DNA of 64,000 nt from Acinetobacter defluvii (GCF_001704615.3 NZ_CP029397.2:1364001-1428000); one strand, 5' to 3'. Shown: positions 46,631 to 55,455, numbered from the stretch's first letter. Notes: a model not told the origin generated them from the letters alone. Numbers and translations: made by a program.

Positions 46631-47104
46631 ATGTATATAAAGACTTATGCCTTAATTAGTACGCTGCTGCTTAGTTTAATGTCTATACAAAGCTTTGCAA
46701 AACAAACAGAAATAGATACCTCGCTGATCGCAGGCGAATGGATGTGTACACAAGAAATCAAAAATAACAATGTCTTCATCCAGTCGACCGATCAATATTA
46801 TGAAAATGGAACATATTTTTCTGATTCTAAAATTCAGTTTGGAAATGATGTAAAAACCATTCATACCCAAATGAAAACAAAAAGTGCATGGGCATTGGAT
46901 GAGCATCAGACCCTTATTTTTACCAAGACCAAACTATTAAAAGTAGACTCTGATGATAAAACCTATGAAAAAGCGCTTGAGAAAGAATATGAACAATTTC
47001 CAAATGCTCAAGCTAAAATTTTAGAGTTGAGTAAAAAGAAAATGCGTTTAGAAGTAGTCAAGCCTTTTAAAGTGTTAGAGCCTATTGAATGTACACGAAA
47101 ATAA
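46631..47104 (+). CDS. Secreted protein of unknown function
   Basis: A 157-residue exported protein. The signal peptide (MYIKTYALISTLLLSLMSIQ) ends near SFA-KQT. The mature part begins LIAGEWMCTQ and is rich in Lys, Glu and Gln. Two Cys (in EWMCTQ and the final IECTRK) could pair. The GEWxC start with alternating polar strands suggests a small beta-barrel or lipocalin-like binding protein, but I do not recognise a family. Monocistronic. Confidence 0.65.
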   Translation: MYIKTYALISTLLLSLMSIQSFAKQTEIDTSLIAGEWMCTQEIKNNNVFIQSTDQYYENGTYFSDSKIQFGNDVKTIHTQMKTKSAWALDEHQTLIFTKTKLLKVDSDDKTYEKALEKEYEQFPNAQAKILELSKKKMRLEVVKPFKVLEPIECTRK

Positions 47105-47181
47105 AAGTGCTAAATTAATCTCTCTGACATGTTAGTCTAGCATTCTTATTTTTAATAATAAGCGCTTATAAGATATAATCT

Positions 47182-47214
47182 GAGGCATCAGAAGAGTTTT
47201 TCCTACGATGCCTC
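47182..47214 (-). terminator. Inverted repeat downstream of the nitroreductase gene
   Basis: GAGGCATC (47182-47189) pairs with GATGCCTC (47207-47214) around a 17-base loop just past the nitroreductase stop. No strong T tract, so only a possible terminator. Confidence 0.4.
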
Positions 47215-47221
47215 TAGCTAT

Positions 47222-47875
47222 TTAAAGCGTAGTAAAGATATCTTGGGGATTTAAGCGGGATTTAGGTAGTTTTGCATTAAAATCCTGTTCACTGCGATAA
47301 CCTAAAGTCAATAGAACCGAAGGGATAAGTTCTTTTTCTGTTAAACTCAATTCTTCGGTAATAATTTCCTCATTGAAACCGCCAATCGGTGTGGCATCAA
47401 TCCCTTCAATTCCTGCTGCCAATAATGCTTGCCCAAGTGCGATAAAAGTTTGATTTTCTGCCCAGCGTTGAATATCACCTTTTTCGTTGCGATAATAATC
47501 AACATAACCTGTGCGGCTGTCTTTTTGTCCTTGTTTGGCGGTGTCATCTTTAAAACGACCGCTGCGATCATCTTGTGCAAGTAAATGATCAAGATGTTGT
47601 TCCGAAATATCAGCCTGGGTACAAAAGAGAATGGTATGAGATGAGTCTAAAACTTTTGCTGCATTATAGGCGTATTTTCCAACCAAAGCTTTTGCAATAC
47701 GTTGTTTTGCTTCATCACGATCTGCGATAAAAAAATGCCATGGTTGGATATTAATAGAAGAAGGGCTTAGACGTAAGATTTCGAGTAAACGTTCAAATTT
47801 TTCTTGAGGAATTTTTTGAGTGGCATCATATGCTTTGGTGGTATAACGTTTTTGAGCAATCTTGAGCAAATCCAT
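47222..47875 (-). CDS. nfsB: Oxygen-insensitive NAD(P)H nitroreductase / dihydropteridine reductase
   Basis: A 217-residue FMN-dependent enzyme, the same length as E. coli NfsB. Matching blocks are RYTTKAYDATQKI, LRLSPSSINIQPWHFFIA, NAAKVLDSSHTILFCT, ALLAAGIEGIDATPIGGF and FNAKLPKSRL. It reduces nitroaromatics and quinones in two-electron steps using NAD(P)H. Monocistronic; its regulation is not visible. Confidence 0.93.
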   Translation of the reverse strand: MDLLKIAQKRYTTKAYDATQKIPQEKFERLLEILRLSPSSINIQPWHFFIADRDEAKQRIAKALVGKYAYNAAKVLDSSHTILFCTQADISEQHLDHLLAQDDRSGRFKDDTAKQGQKDSRTGYVDYYRNEKGDIQRWAENQTFIALGQALLAAGIEGIDATPIGGFNEEIITEELSLTEKELIPSVLLTLGYRSEQDFNAKLPKSRLNPQDIFTTL

Positions 47876-48085
47876 ACTTCAATCCCATAAATTGATAATG
47901 AATGATTTTACTTTAAACTTCATGTAAATGGGCAAAGAATTTTGCCAACATGATGGTATTAAATATTATACGCTATTTTAGATTAAGACGTTTCAGGCAT
48001 GATGCAATATAAAATCTATATTGGTATTTTGGTTTAATCAGCGTTTAATAAGTATGAACGTATAATGCCCCAAAGAGTGAAGTAT

Positions 48086-48883
48086 ATGATTGATTATACT
48101 AATTATTTCAAACAGAAATTAAAAACCGAACAGCAAATTGGTTTATGGGTGGGGTTAGCAGATGCCTATGGCACTGAAATTGCTGCAAATGTTGGCTATG
48201 ACTGGTTATTGATTGATGGTGAACATGCACCGAGTGATTTAAGAACAACTTTATCACAATTGCAAAGCATTGCTGCTTATCCTTCACAAGCTGTAGTGCG
48301 TCCACCGATTGGTAGTGTGCAACTCATCAAGCAACTTTTAGACATCGGTGCACAAACGTTGTTGATTCCCATGGTGGAAAGTGTTGAACAAGCAGAATTA
48401 ATGGTAAAAGCGGTGCGTTATCCACCACACGGTGTTCGCGGTGTGGGTGCTGCATTGGCACGGGCAACACGTTGGAACAGTATTCCAGATTATTATGCAA
48501 CTGCACATGAAAATATTTGTTTATTAATTCAAATAGAATCAGTCACAGGTTTGGCACATTTGGACGATATTCTAAATGTAGAGGGTATTGATGGAATATT
48601 TATTGGGGCTGTAGATTTATCTGCAACAATGGGTTACCAAGGTGATCCGAATCATCCCGCAGTACAAAAAGTAGTAATTGATGCAATTCAACGTATTCGT
48701 GCGGCTGGCAAAGCAGCGGGAATACTCTCAACCCAGCATGAAGTGACACAAAAATATTTAGACTTAGGGACTGAGTTTGTAGCGGTGGGTGTCGATACTA
48801 GTATATTGATGAATTCACTCAGTGAAGTGTTAGCTAAATATAAAAAAGATTATAAAATAAAAAATAAATCAAATGGTTATTGA
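48086..48883 (+). CDS. hpaI: HpaI/HpcH-type class II aldolase
   Basis: A 265-residue metal-dependent pyruvate aldolase, cleaving 4-hydroxy-2-oxoheptanedioate (or 2-keto-3-deoxy sugar acids) to pyruvate and an aldehyde. Blocks are GLWVGLADAYGTEIAAN, DWLLIDGEHAPSDLRTT, VVRPPIGSVQLIKQLLD, IGAQTLLIPMVES and YPPHGVRGVGAALARA. Catalytic His and metal-binding Glu/Asp sites are in place. The ATG at 48086 follows AGAGTGAAG; 48065 is an alternative. No other homoprotocatechuate genes are nearby, so the true substrate is open. Confidence 0.88.
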   Translation: MIDYTNYFKQKLKTEQQIGLWVGLADAYGTEIAANVGYDWLLIDGEHAPSDLRTTLSQLQSIAAYPSQAVVRPPIGSVQLIKQLLDIGAQTLLIPMVESVEQAELMVKAVRYPPHGVRGVGAALARATRWNSIPDYYATAHENICLLIQIESVTGLAHLDDILNVEGIDGIFIGAVDLSATMGYQGDPNHPAVQKVVIDAIQRIRAAGKAAGILSTQHEVTQKYLDLGTEFVAVGVDTSILMNSLSEVLAKYKKDYKIKNKSNGY

Positions 48884-49286
48884 TAATACTTCGTCACGCA
48901 TAGAATAAAAATAATTTTACATACAATTTTAAATTAACTACATAAAAATAAAGTGTATGTAAAATCATGAAAATCACCTATTTTTGTTAAGGTTTTCTGC
49001 AATATATGGATATAATTGTGATTGATTTCACAACTTTTATTTTAAAGTCATCAAAATAGGGAATGACTTTGTAAAAGTGAATAAACTTAATCAGCTGATT
49101 TTTCATTGGGGTGAATTAATCAAACTATGGCTTGTATTTGCTGTTAGTTGTTTGTTATTTAAGTTTATTTTTTCAAAAAGTAGTGAAATTTTTCTATTTT
49201 AAGGTATAGTGCAACCAAATTTATTCATTATTATAAATTGCTGTGTCTATATCGAATTTCAGCAAGAATTTAGCAGAGAAAATTGT
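48884..49286. other. AT-rich intergenic region with a possible 41-codon ORF
   Basis: About 400 bp between the aldolase and a secreted-protein gene. A frame from GTG 49077 to TAA at about 49200 would encode a 41-residue protein with one hydrophobic helix (IKLWLVFAVSCLLFKFIF). It has no convincing ribosome-binding site, so I do not call it a gene. It also contains the promoter region for the gene at 49287. Confidence 0.3.
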
Positions 49287-49826
49287 ATGCTTAACAATAC
49301 ATTACGATTGGGGTCGTTAATTTTGTTTATTGCAGGTGTTTCTATAACACAGGTAAATGCCGCTGATGATCAATTATCCTCATTGATTACGAAAGTGAGT
49401 AGTCAAGTCAAAAGTGATGCAATTACGGATGTGGAAAATAGATTATTGGGACGTGCGAGTTGGAAGATTAAATGCCAATATAAAGCATTTGACGATATTA
49501 AAGCCTGTGTGATGAGCAAAGGTCCGATTTCGGTTTTACATTTAAATAACCAATATATTGTGAATATTGGTGAAAAGCATGAAAAGAACAGTACCGCATA
49601 TGTGCGTATAGACCAAGGGAATACTTTACAAGAACGCGAAGGATTATTTAGAAATGCAAATAGTCTTATCGGGCAGTTAAAACGTGGCAATTTTGCTTTT
49701 ACACGTTATCAAAAAGCTAAAAATCAACAAATTGAGAACAAGATTTCACTTATAGGTTTTACGGATGCTTTTAATGATATGGAAGCACAATTTGTAAAAC
49801 TTGGTGATGATAAAAATAAGTTTTAA
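49287..49826 (+). CDS. Secreted protein of unknown function
   Basis: 179 residues from the ATG at 49287, chosen because it gives a clear signal peptide (RLGSLILFIAGVSITQV, cleavage near VNA-ADD); AGAGAAAA lies upstream. The mature protein is basic, with two Cys (WKIKCQYK and IKACVMSK) about 15 residues apart, likely a disulfide, and no membrane segment. No family recognised. It ends in a terminator shared with the convergent neighbour. Confidence 0.65.
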   Translation: MLNNTLRLGSLILFIAGVSITQVNAADDQLSSLITKVSSQVKSDAITDVENRLLGRASWKIKCQYKAFDDIKACVMSKGPISVLHLNNQYIVNIGEKHEKNSTAYVRIDQGNTLQEREGLFRNANSLIGQLKRGNFAFTRYQKAKNQQIENKISLIGFTDAFNDMEAQFVKLGDDKNKF

Positions 49827-49835
49827 ATATTGAGT

Positions 49836-49865
49836 AAAGCCTTAATTAATGAAAATTAAGGCTTT
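49836..49865. terminator. Bidirectional terminator between convergent unknown genes
   Basis: AAAGCCTTAATT (49836-49847) pairs perfectly with AATTAAGGCTTT (49854-49865) around a 6-base loop. It lies between the stops at 49826 (+) and 49871 (-). Confidence 0.88.
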
Positions 49866-49870
49866 TATTA

Positions 49871-50290
49871 TTAATATGCATATTTTAGATCAGTATATTT
49901 GGTTAAAGACATTTCAACATGATCTTTAATAAATTTCTTAATATCTTCTGGTGACATCGCTTTACCTTGATTGGTAATCACATGTTCAGAGGGCATTTGA
50001 CCTGAAACAGTAAGACGATAAATAAAATTACGTGCAATTTGATAGCTCTGATTTTGCTTAACAATACAAGTGCTGTATAAATAACTATGTTCTAAGTTGA
50101 GATCTGTATGAGAAAAAATGAATTGTTCAAATAACTTAAGCGCTTTACCCTCTTCTAAATGCTTTAATTCATCAATAATTGCTTTTTCATGATGAATTTC
50201 ATAGCGTTCAGAAATAGCTTGCCCATCGATGAATAGGGCTACTTTGTCATTTGGATGTTCAATGACGGTAATATTGCTCAAGTTAGACAT
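49871..50290 (-). CDS. Cytoplasmic protein of unknown function
   Basis: 139 residues from the ATG at 50290 (MSNLSNITVIEHPNDKVALF); a longer in-frame reading to 50356 adds an unlikely hydrophobic stretch. Acidic, no signal peptide or membrane helix. Regular segments such as EKAIIDELKHLEEGKALK look helical. I recognise no domain. Monocistronic, divergent from the sulfur-transport operon. Confidence 0.55.
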   Translation of the reverse strand: MSNLSNITVIEHPNDKVALFIDGQAISERYEIHHEKAIIDELKHLEEGKALKLFEQFIFSHTDLNLEHSYLYSTCIVKQNQSYQIARNFIYRLTVSGQMPSEHVITNQGKAMSPEDIKKFIKDHVEMSLTKYTDLKYAY

Positions 50291-50607
50291 GTAAAACTCA
50301 TGATTTAAAACTGAATAGAAAGAGTATCTTAGAAATAATCTCAAAATCAAAGTCACCCATAAGATAAAAGTCTAAATATTCAACAAATAAACCCCTTAAA
50401 AAGATATTTTTAAACAGCTGTGTTCTTATTTTGATCATGCTAATTTTTCACATTTTAATGCTGTTATATCTATTATTCCTATTTTATTTTTCTTTGAGAG
50501 TAATGATGGGTTATGTAAACGGAAATGATTAATTAGCATTATCCTATTTTAAAACATAGTTAATTAATATATTATAAAAACATATAATGTTTATTGAGTA
50601 ATCAAAT
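50291..50607. promoter_or_regulatory. Intergenic control region of the YeeE/Blh operon
   Basis: About 315 bp, very AT-rich. TATAAT at 50583-50588, about 20 bp before the first YeeE start, is a good -10 candidate, and together with ATTATA (50571-50576) it forms an inverted repeat that could be an operator. The -35 position (TTAATT) is poor. No ArsR/BigR-type regulator gene is adjacent. Confidence 0.35.
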
Positions 50608-51021
50608 ATGCACGCATATTTAAATGCCTTTTTGGGCGGTACACTCTTAGGTGTCGCTGTCGTTGGCTATTTATATGTTAACGGTAGAATTGCGGGAATT
50701 AGTGGATTAGTTGGACAACTTTTTAATAAAGAAGCTTTATTTCAACGACCTGCAACGTGGTTTTTATTGGGTTTATTTCTCACCCCCTTTATTTATGGAT
50801 TATTTTTTAATCCTCAAATTGAGCTCCATGCATCACCCTTGGCAATGATAATCGCAGGTGTTTTGGTTGGATTTGGCACACGTTTAGGTTCTGGCTGTAC
50901 TAGTGGACATGGTATTTGTGGTATGAGCCGACTCTCAGTTCGATCAATGGTCGCTACAAGTTTATTTATGCTTGCTGGTTTTGTTACGGTTTATATCATG
51001 CGCCATATACTAGGACAATAA
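50608..51021 (+). CDS. YeeE/YedE family membrane protein, first half-unit
   Basis: A 137-residue membrane protein with about four helices. The family signature is FGTRLGSGCTSGHGICGMSR, with two Cys expected to relay sulfur or thiosulfate across the membrane as in YeeE. It is half the length of full YeeE proteins and is followed, 2 bp later, by a second half-unit, so the pair probably assembles into one channel. Part of an operon with a Blh/ETHE1-like hydrolase, a set known from persulfide-detoxification (bigR-type) operons. Confidence 0.88.
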   Translation: MHAYLNAFLGGTLLGVAVVGYLYVNGRIAGISGLVGQLFNKEALFQRPATWFLLGLFLTPFIYGLFFNPQIELHASPLAMIIAGVLVGFGTRLGSGCTSGHGICGMSRLSVRSMVATSLFMLAGFVTVYIMRHILGQ

Positions 51022-51023
51022 TC

Positions 51024-51437
51024 ATGAAAAATATTTTAGCTTTTGTTTTTGGTGGCTTATTTTCGATTGGTTTGATGTGGTCAGGCATGGCAAATCCTGA
51101 AAATGTATTGAGTTTTTTAGACCTATTTGGCGAGTGGAATGCCAGTTTGATGTTTGTCATGATTGGAGCAATTTGTGTTGCATTTATTCCATTTCAAAAG
51201 GCAATTCGTAAACCTGTAACGATATTTAATGAAAAAATTGAGTTGCCTATCTCTCAGCAGATTGATAAACGTTTATGTATTGGCGCTTTAATCTTTGGGA
51301 TCGGTTGGGGAATTGCAGGGATTTGTCCAGCGCCTGCTTTTACTTTGATTGGTTTAGGTTATTATCAAGCAATCTATTTCCTTGCGGCTATGTTTTTTGG
51401 CGTTTGGCTACATCGTAAATTTGTTGGAGTAAAATAA
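51024..51437 (+). CDS. YeeE/YedE family membrane protein, second half-unit
   Basis: 137 residues from the ATG at 51024, directly behind the first half-unit. Four hydrophobic segments and the family motif GIGWGIAGICPAPAFTLIGL, with a single central Cys. An earlier in-frame ATG (50916) lies inside the upstream gene and is rejected. The stop is 1 bp before the metallohydrolase start, so the three genes are translationally linked. Confidence 0.87.
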   Translation: MKNILAFVFGGLFSIGLMWSGMANPENVLSFLDLFGEWNASLMFVMIGAICVAFIPFQKAIRKPVTIFNEKIELPISQQIDKRLCIGALIFGIGWGIAGICPAPAFTLIGLGYYQAIYFLAAMFFGVWLHRKFVGVK

Positions 51438-51438
51438 T

Positions 51439-52308
51439 ATGCAAAAACCTGTTATACAACACTTTTTTGATGAAAATACCAATACTTTTAGTTATGTGGT
51501 TGCTGACCCAGAAACTTTACAATGCGCCATTATTGATAGTGTTTTAGACTATGATGCAGCTTCGGCAAGTACGCAAACCACCCATGCCGATATGATCATT
51601 GCTTACATCCAAACACATGGTTTTAAAGTTCAATGGATTTTGGAAACGCATGTACATGCTGACCATCTCACCGCCTCTCAATATTTAAAGGAAAAATTGG
51701 GTGGTCAGATTGCAATGAGTGAAAAAATCAGCGAAGTACAAAAAGTTTTTACTGAGATTTATCATTTTAAAAATACGGCAGATTTTGATATTGCGTTTGA
51801 TTACTTATTTGAAGCTGGTGAAGCATTTAAAATTGGGCAACTTCAAGCTTATAGTATTGCTACACCAGGACATACGCCTGCGTGCTTAAGCTACGTCATC
51901 GAAGATTGTGTATTTGTCGGTGACACTTTGTTTATGTATGACTATGGTACGGCACGTTGTGATTTCCCTAAAGGCAGTGCATCACAACTCTATGATTCAA
52001 TACAAAAGCTATTTTCCTTGCCAGAACATTATCGCATATTTTTGTGTCATGATTATTTGCCAAGTACACGGACAGAATATCTGTGTGAAACCAGTGTAAA
52101 AGAGCAAAAATTAAAAAATATTCATGTGCATGACGGTATCAAAAAAGCAGATTTTGTCGCTATGCGAGAACAACGTGATGCAACCCTGAGTATGCCGCAA
52201 TTAATCTTACCCGCAATTCAGATTAATATGGTGGCAGGGCATTTCCCTGAAGCTGAAACAAATGGTGTACGCTATTTAAAAATTCCATTTAATTATTTTA
52301 AATCCTAG
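51439..52308 (+). CDS. MBL-fold metallohydrolase, Blh/ETHE1-like persulfide dioxygenase
   Basis: A 289-residue metallo-beta-lactamase-fold protein. Metal ligands are ETHVHADHLTASQYL (HxHxDH), TPGHTPACLSYVI and VFVGDTLFMYDYGTARCDF, with a further His in FLCHDYLP. The GTARCDFPKGSA segment is typical of the beta-lactamase-hydrolase-like (Blh) branch related to ETHE1, which oxidises glutathione persulfide to sulfite. Third gene of the YeeE operon, which supports a sulfide/persulfide role. Confidence 0.87.
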   Translation: MQKPVIQHFFDENTNTFSYVVADPETLQCAIIDSVLDYDAASASTQTTHADMIIAYIQTHGFKVQWILETHVHADHLTASQYLKEKLGGQIAMSEKISEVQKVFTEIYHFKNTADFDIAFDYLFEAGEAFKIGQLQAYSIATPGHTPACLSYVIEDCVFVGDTLFMYDYGTARCDFPKGSASQLYDSIQKLFSLPEHYRIFLCHDYLPSTRTEYLCETSVKEQKLKNIHVHDGIKKADFVAMREQRDATLSMPQLILPAIQINMVAGHFPEAETNGVRYLKIPFNYFKS

Positions 52309-52363
52309 AAAAATTCAAAATTTTTTAAAGGATTACAGCGCTTGAGTTTGATTGATTTTATTT

Positions 52364-53013
52364 TCAATACTGCTGATTAAAATCCAGTCCGTATTGAATA
52401 GCTGTAAAGCATGTAAATGAACAATTCAAGCGTAAATAATGCTGTTGTGAATTTAACATATTAAAGAGTTGACTAGCGATTACATCAATATTTTGTTGAA
52501 TAAGAGCATGATAGATGTCCATATTATCCCTAAAAATAGGAAGTTTAATTCAGAGGAAAAATCCACTTGCAAAACAAAAAACTTGGTATTGTTCAGATAA
52601 ATGCTGCTCTAGGTAATGAAAATCTGTTTTGTATTACGTTCTAAATTGCGTCTGAGTTGGCATAAGTGTTTTTCATAATGATGCTGATGTAGGAAGTAGA
52701 CTAGCGTATTTTGTAAAAGTGAGTTGATTGAAATAGTACTCATTAACTGTAAATGCTGAATTTTATTTGAAAATTTACCCGCATGTACCCAACTTATACG
52801 AAGATTCACACCTAAAGTTTTGGAAAAAGAGGGGCAATGCAGCCCCCAATTCTGCTGATCAAAATGTTTTACGGAAAGCGATTTTTCTGCCCAACATACA
52901 GTTCTTCATAAAGATCATCTTCGATCAACTACACTTGATATTGGTGTAAAAGTTCAGCAATTTTTCGTATGGTTTTAGCCTACTATTTTCAATGAATTGT
53001 TGAAGATGGTGGG
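52364..53013 (-). pseudogene. Decayed MocR-type (GntR/aminotransferase) regulator gene
   Basis: On the minus strand, in order but in shifting frames: IRKIAELLHQYQV, an in-frame TAG at 52929-52931, LIEDDLYEELYVGQK, a segment resembling SFSKTLGVNLRISWVHAGKF, then SNKIQHLQLMSTISINSLLQ through HYEKHLCQLRRNLERN, an ASGFFL block, and IYHALIQQNIDVIASQLFN to YLRLNCSF and a stop at 52364. These are the PLP-aminotransferase half of a MocR/PdxR-type regulator. The DNA-binding half is missing and several stops and frameshifts interrupt it, so the gene is dead. Confidence 0.72.
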
Positions 53014-53048
53014 TAATTGCTCAGATTTATACATAAAAACTCAAAGGA

Positions 53049-53210
53049 TCAATTTAAGTAACTATGGTCTGCACCCACTGCCAAAATAACGCCAACACAA
53101 AATAAAGTACAGTAAATAAAAAACCAAAAAATCATGCGCTTAAAAGCTTTATCAGAGATAGAGCTGTCTGCATATTGGGGAGATTTTTTTGAATCTTGAT
53201 CATGGTTCAT
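53049..53210 (-). CDS. Small membrane protein (53 residues)
   Basis: The minus-strand frame from the ATG at 53210 encodes MNHDQDSKKSPQYADSSISD, then KAFKRM and one membrane helix (IFWFFIYCTLFCVGVILAVG), ending ADHSYLN. A polar N-terminus followed by a single helix with a basic residue before it is a plausible small inner-membrane protein. It lies between the decayed regulator and the YddG-like exporter on the same strand and might be transcribed with the exporter, about 150 bp upstream. No family recognised. Confidence 0.5.
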   Translation of the reverse strand: MNHDQDSKKSPQYADSSISDKAFKRMIFWFFIYCTLFCVGVILAVGADHSYLN

Positions 53211-53360
53211 GGCTTTGATCTCATTTCAGACTATTTTTATAGTATGGGAAAGATCAGAAGAAATCACTAGACACAGAACTGTGCTAAAAAAATATAACAG
53301 ATCAGTGATAAAAACCAAATCTATGATAGTTTTGATAGGTTTTAAGATATTGATACTCAC

Positions 53361-54287
53361 TTAAAATTGTAATTTTATTTTTTGAATTCGAGGTTTAATT
53401 TGCTCCCAACTGGTAGACAACCAACAAACCAGTGAGCCTAAAGTGACCAAATAAACCCCATGCCAAAACTCTAAAGAGAGTACAGTTTGTAAAATTAGCA
53501 TTGAAAATAAAGTTGAAAATATTGGACTAAAATAAGAAAGTGTCACTAAAAAAGTGATATTTCCTTTGATAATTCCAATATTCCATGCAGCGTAACCTAA
53601 AGCCGTAGCAAGACCCACAGCAATTAAATATGGTAAGACTTCAAAGTCGATGTTTGGTAAAGTATCAATCGAATGTGTCATCAGTAGTTTTGTCCATAAA
53701 ACTACACTAATCAGGACAAAATATAATGCAATGGGGTTATGACCTTGACTGTATTTTCGGGTAATTACACAATAAGTTGCCCATAAGATTGCACCCATCA
53801 AAGCTAAAATATAGCTTATCGGGTTTGACATAAAATGTGTCCACAATGTTATTAGAGAAAATTGGTTATTGCCTGTTTGAATGACAACAATGCCACACAT
53901 GCTGATCATTAAGCCAAAAATGACAAATATACTAAATTTTAATTCTTTAAAAATGATTAACATCGCTACAGTTAAGCTAGGCCATAAGTAGTTCACTAAG
54001 CTGATTTCTATGGCTTGCTGTGATGTTTGGGCAAGTGCAATTGCATAGGAAAAACACAATTCATAGACTAAAAATAATAAAGATGCACCGATCAGATATA
54101 TTTTTGGAATGATTTTTAAGTTTGGAATTTTAAAAATAATCAATAAAATAACAGTGCTTAAGCTATACATCAGTGTAACAGCATAATCTGCACCGAGCAG
54201 GCTACTCAGTTTTTTTAATAATCCAACCAAAGATGACCATAGCAAAATAGCACTAAAGCCAAGAAGTGTAGCGAGATTTTTTGACAT
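53361..54287 (-). CDS. yddG: DMT-family exporter, YddG-like
   Basis: A 308-residue EamA transporter with ten hydrophobic segments in two repeated halves. Blocks in common with the aromatic amino-acid exporter YddG are LWSSLVGLLKKLSSLLGADY, LLFLVYELCFSYAIAL, QQAIEISLVNYLWPSLTVAM, GAILWATYCVITRKYSQG and ALGYAAWNIGIIKGN. E. coli YddG exports aromatic amino acids and paraquat. Divergent from a second, less related DMT transporter. Confidence 0.85.
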   Translation of the reverse strand: MSKNLATLLGFSAILLWSSLVGLLKKLSSLLGADYAVTLMYSLSTVILLIIFKIPNLKIIPKIYLIGASLLFLVYELCFSYAIALAQTSQQAIEISLVNYLWPSLTVAMLIIFKELKFSIFVIFGLMISMCGIVVIQTGNNQFSLITLWTHFMSNPISYILALMGAILWATYCVITRKYSQGHNPIALYFVLISVVLWTKLLMTHSIDTLPNIDFEVLPYLIAVGLATALGYAAWNIGIIKGNITFLVTLSYFSPIFSTLFSMLILQTVLSLEFWHGVYLVTLGSLVCWLSTSWEQIKPRIQKIKLQF

Positions 54288-54567
54288 GACGTGTACTACT
54301 TTTGCCTAAAAGTTAAGGCATTTTTGAGTGGAAAATTATGTGCACAGTATAGTGCTTTTAAAAGTAAATAGATGACGGATTTTAAGATCGAAAAGACAGT
54401 CTTAAGTGGATTATTTGAATGTCTGGTAAATTTTTTAAACTTAACATTTAAGAGCATAAGAAGCTAACCAAAGAAAAACTATCTAAACTTTTCTGTAAAA
54501 TCATATTTTTCTCATTGAAAGGTGTATATTCAAGTTTGTTTAAAATTTATCTTTAAAGTAAGGCTTT

Positions 54568-55455
54568 ATGTCATCCATTTGGATTTTTTTTACGGTCATG
54601 GCTGCTTTTATGCAAGCATGGCGCAATGCTTTTCAAAAGCAACTGAGTCTTACTGTTGATGTTTACGGCGTTACTTTAGCGCGTTTTATTTTTGGACTAC
54701 CTTTTGCAGTTTGCTATATTTTTATACTTTATCAGCAACAACCTTTGGCTCAAGCTGTGGAATTTACTACACGTTATTGGCTATATGTGTTCATCGCAGG
54801 AATCAGTCAAATTGCTGCAACCGCATTAATGGTACAGTTATTTAAACAAAAAAATTATGCCATTGGCGTGGGTTTAGCCAAAAGTGAAGCGATTTTAGCC
54901 GCGATAATTGCTGTCGTGGTTTTAAGTGAAAAGTTGACTGTTTTAGGCTGGGGAGGTGTTGCTCTTGGGGGAGTAGCAGTATTTTTACTGAGCAATGGCA
55001 AGGAAAAGCAAGATATTTCATTATCGACTTTGTCGATTGGCATTGGCAGTGGACTGTGTTTTGCCATTACTTCATTGCTGGTTCGTGAAGCCAGTTTAGA
55101 GCTTGATAACTTGCCATATTTATACCGTGCAGCATGGGTCTTGCTCAGTATTATCGGTTTCCAATGTTTATCCATGCTATTGTTTTTAATTGTATTTAGC
55201 CGAAAAACTTTAGTGGCAATGTGGCATAAAATTGGACTGACTTTTAAAGTCAGTGTGTGTAGTTTTTTAGCTTCTTTGGGTTGGTTTACAGCGATGAGTA
55301 TGCAGTCTGTCGCAATTGTGAAAACTTTGGGACAAATAGAAATCTTATTTAGCTTAATGATTTCGGTCTATTTCTTTAAAGAACAATTAGCAAAAACTGA
55401 GCATTTGGGATTGATTCTCGTAGTGATTGCTGCAATTTTGGTGATTTGGGCATGA
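54568..55455 (+). CDS. DMT-family (EamA) transporter
   Basis: A 295-residue integral membrane protein with about ten helices in two EamA halves. Features include ARFIFGLPFAVCYIF, VGLAKSEAILAAIIAVVVLS and VKTLGQIEILFSLMISVYFF, where the paired Glu-containing segments (KSEAIL, GQIEIL) at the same place in each half show the internal repeat. The substrate is unknown. Monocistronic, about 280 bp from the divergent YddG-like gene. Confidence 0.85.
   Translation: MSSIWIFFTVMAAFMQAWRNAFQKQLSLTVDVYGVTLARFIFGLPFAVCYIFILYQQQPLAQAVEFTTRYWLYVFIAGISQIAATALMVQLFKQKNYAIGVGLAKSEAILAAIIAVVVLSEKLTVLGWGGVALGGVAVFLLSNGKEKQDISLSTLSIGIGSGLCFAITSLLVREASLELDNLPYLYRAAWVLLSIIGFQCLSMLLFLIVFSRKTLVAMWHKIGLTFKVSVCSFLASLGWFTAMSMQSVAIVKTLGQIEILFSLMISVYFFKEQLAKTEHLGLILVVIAAILVIWA

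Noticed and set aside
50571..50588. ATTATA/TATAAT inverted repeat considered as a definite BigR operator
   Set aside because: The match is short and the region is so AT-rich that such repeats arise by chance; kept only as a candidate.
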